Source: Gibbula magus (lineage: Eukaryota > Mollusca > Gastropoda > Trochida > Trochidae). Taken from it: DNA of 64,000 bases. Each line of letters opens with the position of its first letter. The first letter of the stretch is position 1. The notes beneath the pieces are model-generated. The model was not told where the DNA came from. It searched no databases and saw only the letters and a program-made list of their open reading frames with translations. Location: assembly GCA_936450465.1 (NCBI GenBank), contig OW388305.1, forward strand, positions 35,597,187-35,661,186, in the 5' to 3' direction. The translations under genes and the position numbers were made by a program. Below are positions 55,437-64,000 of the stretch, piece after piece.

Positions 55437-58400
55437 TTTCAATGCCACAGTACTGCAGTTGATTTGGACAAAAAGGAATTGCAACACTATTGTTAAGTGT
55501 ATGTATTGTTGACATATATGTAACTTTAATAGTCCGTTATATGCATTATTATCGAGTACACACTTACCTATCGATTTTAAATCACTTTAATTACACTAAT
55601 TGAAAGTTGTCAACATGTAACACATCAGTCCATATATAGACGGTAAGTTAATATGATACTTAAATTAAGTGATTGAATATGTAATTTACACATATGAAAT
55701 AATCGTGCATGAAATGCTCACTCTATTTCATTCACGCATATTTAACAGATAATATCTTGTCATCAAGAATATGAAATGAAAACTTGCAAATTTCATAAAT
55801 CACATTTTGCCCTGATGCACATCCTCGGATCCACGCAATACTTTTCACTTGAATAGACACATGTCAATTGCAGCAAGTGAATTATTATTCTGGTCAATGT
55901 CAAATCATATCTTAGCTTCAAACCTGTCAAAACAACATGTATTATACCAAATTCAATATCCACAAGGACCCATTCGTTATCAAGATCCTAATGTATTTTA
56001 AGCACCTACTTTGAATATCTACACGTAAACATAAGATATAGCCAAATATAATTCACATTACTCAATGCAACTTACATGTTAAATTATTAGTGTCATCATT
56101 CGTTTGAAATTTGATGAAAGGACCAGGTTGGCACATGTTGCCATCTTTCCAGAATAAATTGCTGTTCTGCCTTAATGGAAATAAGCATTTGCTGATAAGG
56201 ACATATTTATGGTGTTGGGGACAACATTTGCAACATTATGATGCTTTATTTTCCTTTGAATTGAATTTTGGATGCACATATGATAATTTAGCAATATGGT
56301 ATCCTCTTAATGAGGATGATTAAATAGTCATATTGATTGCTTAATAAAGGTTCTTTGTACCATCAAGACTCTTGGACGTGTCTGAACAGATAAACGTACG
56401 TTAAATATTATTGACGGTATATTTTAGATGTTCTTCAAGAATATTTAATTTATTGCTGTCGCAAACACTACCTTTAAGATCCCCAGACACGTGGTAATTG
56501 CATTAGAATAAATTGGAATCCAAAACTCTTGCACAGTATTTGAGTCCAATCGGTCACAATGTAATTAATTGCCATTGGGAAACCATTTAAACTCCTACAT
56601 CTTTATGAATTTACAATTAAATAGATTCTATGGACAAGCTGGGTCTGATCAATAGTCACAGATCAGATTTATGGACACTAAGATTCAAATAGCGAAACTC
56701 CACGCTACGATTAGTATACCCAGGCATTTAGAAAACCATATATGACACGGAAGTACATCGTTCCTGCGTCAACTTTACAATTGCAATTCTGTGAGACATA
56801 TCCTTGAACAAATTTTCCCATCTGAGTTCGATAGGAACGTATTGACAGAATTATCCAGGGATCATATATGATGAGTAGGTAACCAACAAGGAAGAATACT
56901 TGTACAGTAATGTCCATGTCCCTCGCCATCAGTTTGATTGATCTAGATAACCCGTCTTAATTTGCCTTGATCAAAGAACATTCGATTACGTATACTGTTT
57001 GGTCACAGAAGAGTCAATAGCGTTACAGATACAGGTCGGGTGAAGTCCCTATACTTACAGAGCAAAAATATTCATGGACACAGGAACATTTAAAGCAACA
57101 AACAATCAAATATTATCTTTAGAAACTCCAGTCACATACACAGTTTTGTTTCAAATGAGTGATGTAGAAGTGCTCCCACCTTCTAAGGGCATAATTTGTT
57201 AATATCACAATGGAACGAATGAAAATGATTAAGGAAATGAATGTTGAGATCAGAATATCCATAGTCAATCTCATTTGATGATTAAAATGAAATTCGACTC
57301 AACAATTTGAACCAAGTTCCAGTTTCAATCGAAGAAATAAAGTTTATTATGGAGGTTTCACGTGAACGAAATGATAATTGTATTATTCGTGATGCCTCAC
57401 TACTCGTACATACCTATATCAATGTGCCCGTTGGTGCTCAGTGACTACACAAATCTCATTTGGACTGCAGCTTAACTTCAAATATCAATTGATACAATTT
57501 TGTGTTATTATAAATATATGGAGATGACCGTTTATCCAAAAATGTTGATTGAAAAAGTCTTTAAACAACATTTTTACAGCCAGCGATTGATAGATGAAGT
57601 ATCTACAATGTCAACGCTGTGTGGATACATTGAAGCTTATTATTGCACCAAGTAATTTCGTATCAGTGAAAGTATATTGAAGCCTCATACAACATCCGCC
57701 GTAGCCTAGGTTCTTATATTTTGAACAAATGGTAAATAATCATGGCATTCGAGTGTTTATTAAAATATGCATTTGGAATATTATGAAACATATTTCAGTA
57801 AGAATCAACAATTTGCCAGCTTGAAACGGCACTCATCGTGTTCAGCATCAGAAACTCAATTGAGATATTCATGATCCCATTTCCAAACTACTACGAACAA
57901 GGATTACACCAACGAAATTACACTATTGTCTCCTTGACAGTGCTTTTAACTTGTCCAGATTCTTGCAATTGGTGAAGACATTCATCATTCTCAAGAATAC
58001 AACAACTCTCTTGACTGGTACCCTAATTTCAGTATGGATGTCTGTGAAACCTTAGAATTCTACTTCTATGCCAACTCCTTTGAAACCAAATGATAATGGA
58101 ATGTATTTATCTTTAAAATCCAGCGTTTTTTAATAGAGTGAAAGATAACATAAATTGTATACGCAATTTCGATTGACATCCACAATAAGACAAGACAAAC
58201 ACCATTGTCCCTGTAGCTCATTATGATTGCATTATTTATTATCTACGTGTAAGGTTGACCAAGTGAATACAGTAAGTAATACATCTTAAAAGCTTTCTGT
58301 CAAAATACCGTATATGGCAAATTAGATATAGCTGAATAGCAAATAGTCAGTTGTGTACTCTCCTGTCAAAATGAATTTATATCCCTTACGGTTGGTACAC

Positions 58401-58715
58401 CCCGGTAAAACTTCACTGTTTCGTATAAATTAGCTATTGCCGAATCAAATTCAACAAAATCTTCTGAAGATTAATAAACCGTATTGCAATGTATTGAACT
58501 TATACAAGCCTTGTGTATGCCTTTTAAATGTAACTATATGTGTGTATTCATTCCATGAATTGCACCTATTTTTGATAACAACATTAAGTAGTAATCACAA
58601 TTAAATAACAAACAATTCTATTAATATCTGATTACAAATGTTTAGTATAGCAAACTAATAAATATCGATATCAAATGAGACAAACGCGTACGTATCTGAT
58701 TCTTCCTTGATCCCT

Positions 58716-58930
58716 CTATCAAGTGGAACGAAGTGTTTATACAAATAGATGTGGCTTTTCAGTGAATATAGAAATGTCTATAGGGCCTTTGATGTCTTTT
58801 CTTCGGTTGGGAACTCTATTTTATAATTGACACAGACGAGACGAAATAATCACAGACAAGCAAATGCGAGGTTAACAGTAGTATCCAATTAACATCAAAC
58901 AGAATGTGAAATCTGGATACACTGTAATTC
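58716..58930 (+). repeat. Weak relative of the duplicated segment
   Basis: Order of phrases: CCTTTGATGTCTTTTC, CGGTTGGGAACT, TTTTATAATTGACACAGACGA, GTAGTATCCAATTAACATCAAA. This parallels copy A at about 7278-7385 (CCTTTGATGTTTTGCG, TTTTTACAATTGTTACAGACGA, GTAGTATCAATAGGACATCAAA) and the segment at 63810-63970. Confidence 0.45.
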
Positions 58931-59112
58931 ATTGCAAATTGTAATTCTACTAAATGCTTTGTCTGTTCAACATATTTCAAATGAATACAAATTTAGTTTT
59001 TAAAAAGTCAAAAATAAGATAAACTCACTTGTTATCTCTATGTTCATTGCAGGGCAACAATAGTTTATTTAACAAAGTTAATGTAGCTAGAGTGTGTCTA
59101 AATTGTCTAAAT

Positions 59113-59175
59113 GTGGCACTTGGTCCCGGTGTGCATAGCTCAGTCGTCCACTATCAGAGACGTCCAGCAACAACA
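59113..59175 (+). mobile_element. 5' fragment of the SINE family
   Basis: It matches the first 60 or so bases of the SINE at 31649: GTGGCACTTGGTCCCGGTGTG, then GCATAGCTCAGTCG, CTATCAG and CAGCAACAA, with a few substitutions. It is cut off on the right and has no tail. Confidence 0.75.
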
Positions 59176-62100
59176 TGAAATCCACTGTGCGATTATCACC
59201 ATTTTGTAACAATATTCATAAAATCTACAAATCTAACATGCCCCACTACAATGTTTCAATAGAGTAAACTACAAAGGATGCCCAAGTTAAATGGACACTC
59301 GTAACGTTCTTTATACCACAAAATGATAGCATTTCTGTTAATTCATCGTTGTTTCAATGTCTCAAGGAGAGTTGTGTTGAAACTGGTCCACATTAGTAAG
59401 CAGTATTACTAAATATAACTGCTAAATACTGTTTTGACTTATTTCATTCGATAATTAATCAATTGAGCTGATCACATTGCAATATTTCAAACTAAAAGGT
59501 TTGTTTTGTAAATTCCTTTTATTAAGTTTTTTAAGCAGTTTTAAAGAACCAATGTTTGAATGACTTTACATTAATAACGACAGGTACTGTCCGGTGAAGC
59601 CATCAGCAACTCCCAGCTTTGCTATGACTCATGATACTACTGATTATAAGATGAAATATGCCACTTTAAAGTGACATCGAGTTTAATAATACTTTTTTGG
59701 CTTGAATTCGTGCCACAATAACATATTTTCTGATTTCAGTTTAAAAATTTCACTCAACTTGCACATTTATTACCAGTCGTGCACTCTCGAGTGTAATAAA
59801 TTATTTATTACCCATACTATTCCATTTGATTTACATGAATTTAGTCAGGAAAAGGCCCGCTTCTCCTGCGATGGCAAGCTACGGTGACGTCACAAAAATG
59901 ACACTGATGACAAAATACGGGAAATCGCAGTGAAACAATGGCTGCTTGGCAAACGTAATATGTGCACATATGCTCATATCAATATTATTAACTTGGTCAT
60001 TTTCTACCATAAATATTAACCATTATTAATAAGCAATATACAAGGATTGATAAATACTTATTTCTTTTAAAACTAAAATTTTAGTTTTTTGTATCAAATA
60101 TTCAACCTGGTTTTAATAACAGTTTAATTTCTCATACTGTCATATAAGACGAGTCACATGCCTATTTGCATAACCAATGCCTGTATAGCCTCTGCTGGAT
60201 TGTTTATATCACATTGCAACAATTGTGTATTTTGACTCTATATATCAACATGTCAAAATAAGGGTACTAGCATCAATCAGACACACTCTAACACTTAGAT
60301 TTTTAAATTGTCACTGAATGAACCTGTAGTAAATAGAGAATCTCAGCCACGTGCCTTCTGATATCAATTATATTAACATGTGTTGATTAAAGTCAAAATT
60401 ATCCGAGGCTTGCGGATGATATTGTTACCTCAATCAACGAGTGTTGTTCGAAATATTTGATATCAGGGGACACGCGGGTGAGATGTTATTTATCATTCAA
60501 AATCATTTTCGACAATATATTTCCAAAATAATGAACATATGTGAAACACAAAACTACAATTAAGCTTCTTCAACTGTGCTCTAATAGAATTGTAACGGCA
60601 TTATGGCATTATAGCATTGTCATGTTACTAACGTCATTGCGTTGTCAGCAGTGTTCTCAGTGATGCCAAAACTTTGTGATGTCAATAACTGATGATGTAA
60701 TAGGATTATGACGATTGGATTGAAGTTATATCTACATTGACTGCTTGATCTCACACAAGCAATATCTACTCTGGGAGCCAGGTTTGGATGATATATGTCA
60801 TTCAGATACTTCACTGTCGCTGATGGCTACACACGAGGTTAAAATCATATTGATTTGTTTTGTACTGTTTAACAGTTGAAGAAACAGGTCCAAATGACTG
60901 TTAGTGTGATTAAAAGGTACACTTAACGCCAAAAGAAACGTTAACCCTCTTTGAATTTAAAACAGTCGGAATACACTTTAACAAAACCATTATCTTAGAA
61001 CCGAGAACCTGTGTTCAGAAGAGAACCATTACAACCTTGTAGTAATGAGTCAATGTTTAAGCAAATAACGAATACATTTCCTCCAAAATATAACTGAGTT
61101 CATTGTTTATAATTGTGTATGAATAACATCTCAAAGTAGACAATACCATTTTGGCTCACTTACAAGTTTCCCTTGCATTGTTCTATGCTCGAACATAAGA
61201 CAATTGACCCCACCCATGAGACTATGGCGATAACATAATTATCAGTACATTCTCAAGTCTGTAATTTTAGCACATACTTAACTTATGGGATATTAAAACA
61301 CAATAAACCAAGTTCTTCGGAGCATCTTTAAAGTCTTAAGTGGACAGTTTGATCTCCACATGGATTAATGATCATTGCTAAAAGTGAACAGATTAAATCC
61401 GTTGTTTTATTATGCTTACTGCAGGTTTTTTTAGAATTAACACTGAAATCACGCATCCGGTACGCGTATTTAACAGTAACATTAAAGTCGAAACTGTCAT
61501 TTTTTTACTTTCCTTCCTCAAGCCAAGTGCTTTAGTGAATGAGAGTTTTTTTAATTTGTTATCCTTGTTTGGTTTATATTTATTCAGAATGCTGTAGTGA
61601 ATGGACACACTATAAATAACATTTAAACCATGTAGTCATTCTAAATTACATGTTTCTCTCTGTTTGGATATATTATTAGAACAGCATGTCTCTTAGACGG
61701 TAACAGATGTAACATTGTATTGTTTGGGATCTCACTGTCTGCAAAAATACAAATTCACGTACTAGTTTTCGGGACGAGTCGTTTCGGAGATTTATTGATG
61801 TCACTTAATGCACATGTTGAGCACACATATCATAGTTTTGTACTGTGCACATGGACCGACTGAATACATTACATTAACTGTAGTCAAACGTAAAACAATG
61901 TCAACTTCGCATATTAGATTATTTACAGAAGATTAAATCATTACTTTAATCTTGGAAGATGATTTGTGTTGACTATGTCATAAATCAGAGGCATACATCA
62001 TTACTTGAAATAAAGTGTAGGACATTAATATTTTTACCGCAAGCCCATCTTGATTAAGGTGAAACATCCTAGGGATTTTGAACAGATAAATCTGTCAAAT

Positions 62101-64000
62101 CTGAAATTGAGTATTTGAAAATTCATAAATCAAACATTATCTTATGTTATGCTCCATGCAAGAACGCATTTTTGGATTGAAATGAATTATAGTTATTGTC
62201 AATGGCACATAACAGATGGCTAAAAGAGGTAATCACTTAACGAATGTACAATGATCATAAGCCATATCTTAATTGAGGTTTACTTTGTTTTAAAATCACA
62301 GTAGGAATGAGTGAACGTTCAGAAATATATGCTCAAAATAACATAATAACCTCAGAGTCACTTATTCAGAGTCACCTATACTCTTTCGATACAATACAGC
62401 GTATACTGACTAGGTTGTCAACTCACATGTGGAACTGTGACTTTAATCAACATGACCAACTTTCTGCAACATCACCATTATTGCTACACACTGAATAGTC
62501 TTACTGGACTATGGAAACAATCATTTTGGTAAGATATCCCAATTATTTTTTTTTTTATAATTTGATCTATTTTTCAGATACATAGACATGTATAGCCTAT
62601 TACATTCATAGTACACAAGTTAACATAGAAAAAATAACACATATTGGTAAAGATCAACTGAAAAACAAACATACAAGAATTCAAGTACACAATTTATTAA
62701 ATATTGTGAAGGAGCCTATGAGGAACTGTGTTCTGAAATCATAGGCTGCTTTTCATATGTGACTTAAATGTTGAACTATGTCAATGCGGTTCATATCATC
62801 AGTATGATTCATCAAACATTAACATCTGCACACATATCAACAATGTGGTTGATGGTATAAAATCATGAAATAAATATGACGTGTCATCAATAAAAAAAGC
62901 ACAAGTAGTAGTGAAATGACAATCCTCATTAATTCAAGGTACTTTCTATGTCACCTCAGTGTACATATTACCTCATTTCTCCAATCACTTCCTGGTTAGT
63001 GGTCAGTAAAGGACATGTCAAACCACCAGTGGTTTTGAGTAGTATTGACCTCATGTTCCTGGCACACTTTAGAAATATATCCGAAAATGAAACTGCAAGT
63101 TAATAAACTAACGATCGATTTACTCTGAACATTAATTTTCACACTTTTCATGTATTATTATCCAAATAGTACCCACGTTTATATAATTGATAGTCTCATC
63201 ACCTTACACTTATCAATGTTCTAAATACATTTAACCATAAATGGTGAAGGTAATACAAAAGTACTATTCTTGTTACTTTTCTCTGCATGTCAAATGGTAT
63301 ATTTCACTCCAGAGAATATTAAGCACGCTTAGCTTCCATTCATGACATAACAACATGTTGCCGGTATTTTTATTTGAAGAAATCAAAAGGGATATGTAAA
63401 CGCCTAGTGTGTTTGTGACCCTGTAAAAACCCTGTTGCGGAGACGTTATCTATAGTATTACATGGGTAACACACTGATTGAATGGTGTGTTAGCGTTATG
63501 TGTGGCTTGAATCAATTCCATATATGTAGGTAATGAATACAGACACGTTGGAAGGAGAAGATCCAAGATTAATAATGTTCAGTTTACAATACTACTTCAA
63601 GCGACACGAACGTTTGTGCAATGCTCTTTGTAATTGATACAGATGCATAGTTGCCGAACTGGTGCTTAAACTGGTACCGTACACAATCAAGAATGGAAGC
63701 AAGTTGACGGATTAGTCATTCATGAGGCAAAGTGTGAAAATATGCATTAAAGAAGCAAAACAGGACCACATGACCCCCTCTTAAAAATAATGCTGTGTTA
63801 ATGGAAATCTATTTTGCTGTTCAACGAGTATTTAGGTGTCTTTGAAGCCTTTGTTATGTCATTCGGTTGAGAATTTTGTTTTTATAATTGCTATCCAGAA
63901 AGGAAATATTCACAGAAAAGGAAATGAAAGGATAAAATCGGTGTTGTATCAATTGAACATCAAAGTCTATTCATAAGGCGGGGAAAATTACATCCAATTG
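59176..64000. other. AT-rich stretch to the window end, no gene recognised
   Basis: Only short motif-free frames. A weak relative of the duplicated segment is at 63810-63970 (CCTTTGTTATGTCATTCGG, TTTTTATAATTGCTATCCAGA, GTTGTATCAATTGAACATCAAAG). Confidence 0.5.

Larger units (their letters stand above)
52798..59112. other. Long AT-rich stretch, no gene recognised
   Basis: No frame has a recognisable motif. The 70-codon frame at 56111-56323, ending PLNEDD, is mildly protein-like (several W, C and Y) but unassignable. A (GACT)n run is at 53338-53355, a perfect hairpin at 55413-55436, and a weak relative of the duplicated segment at 58716-58930. Confidence 0.5.

Overview
The window is AT-rich, intron-poor-looking animal genomic DNA and is almost entirely non-genic. 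No complete host protein-coding gene, tRNA or rRNA could be recognised. The repeat content suggests a marine invertebrate, most probably a mollusc or another lophotrochozoan: an L2/CR1-type LINE with a (TTA)n tail, a tRNA-like SINE, a GIY-YIG Penelope-like element, a repeat-cored element of a style common in mollusc genomes, and foldback elements. The species assignment is inference.

Layout. 46-1432: a foldback-type DNA element whose long inverted ends are built from short ACGGCGACA modules, with a small MITE nested inside. 1433-3862: unique AT-rich DNA with a 24-bp perfect palindrome and a (CA)18 tract. 3863-13112 and 13304-23281: two tandem, same-orientation copies (A and B) of a segment of about 8-9 kb. 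They share most of their sequence but differ by clean insertions. Copy A carries a 1.7-kb repeat-cored element (11185-12887) and an extra 826 bp bounded by a direct repeat. Copy B carries a 384-bp MITE-like insert (14517-14900) and a 3.0-kb palindromic Penelope dimer (17158-20149). Each copy therefore shows the empty site for the other's insertions. Diverged relatives of the same segment lie at 32450-33920 and 45858-46230, and weaker ones at 58716-58930 and 63810-63970, so the locus appears to be an old repeatedly duplicated region.

26508-29745: an L2/CR1-type LINE on the minus strand with one uninterrupted 1041-codon endonuclease/reverse-transcriptase ORF. 31649-31990: a SINE whose 3' end resembles that LINE's 3' end, consistent with the LINE (or a relative) supplying its retrotransposition machinery; a 5' fragment of the same SINE is at 59113-59175. 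33922-34120: a palindromic cluster. 34147-35610: an irregular array of GACTTTGATGAAAA-like units. About 36480-36789: a LINE 3'-end fragment. 37741-43526: a satellite array of about 83/88-bp monomers with 1032-bp and 1540-bp higher-order repeats. 50623-52797: a second, unrelated foldback element with nine-module inverted ends. The rest (43.5-50.6 kb and 52.8-64 kb) is AT-rich DNA with microsatellites, faint internal homologies, one possible membrane-protein exon (44415-44678, minus) and a possibly decayed coding region (47.3-48.3 kb).

The most notable structures are the inverted Penelope dimer with its precise target duplication and paralogous empty site, the two modular foldback elements, the satellite and its apparent link to the palindromic cluster at 33.9 kb, and a CRE/E-box/TATA-like block conserved in all copies of the duplicated segment.
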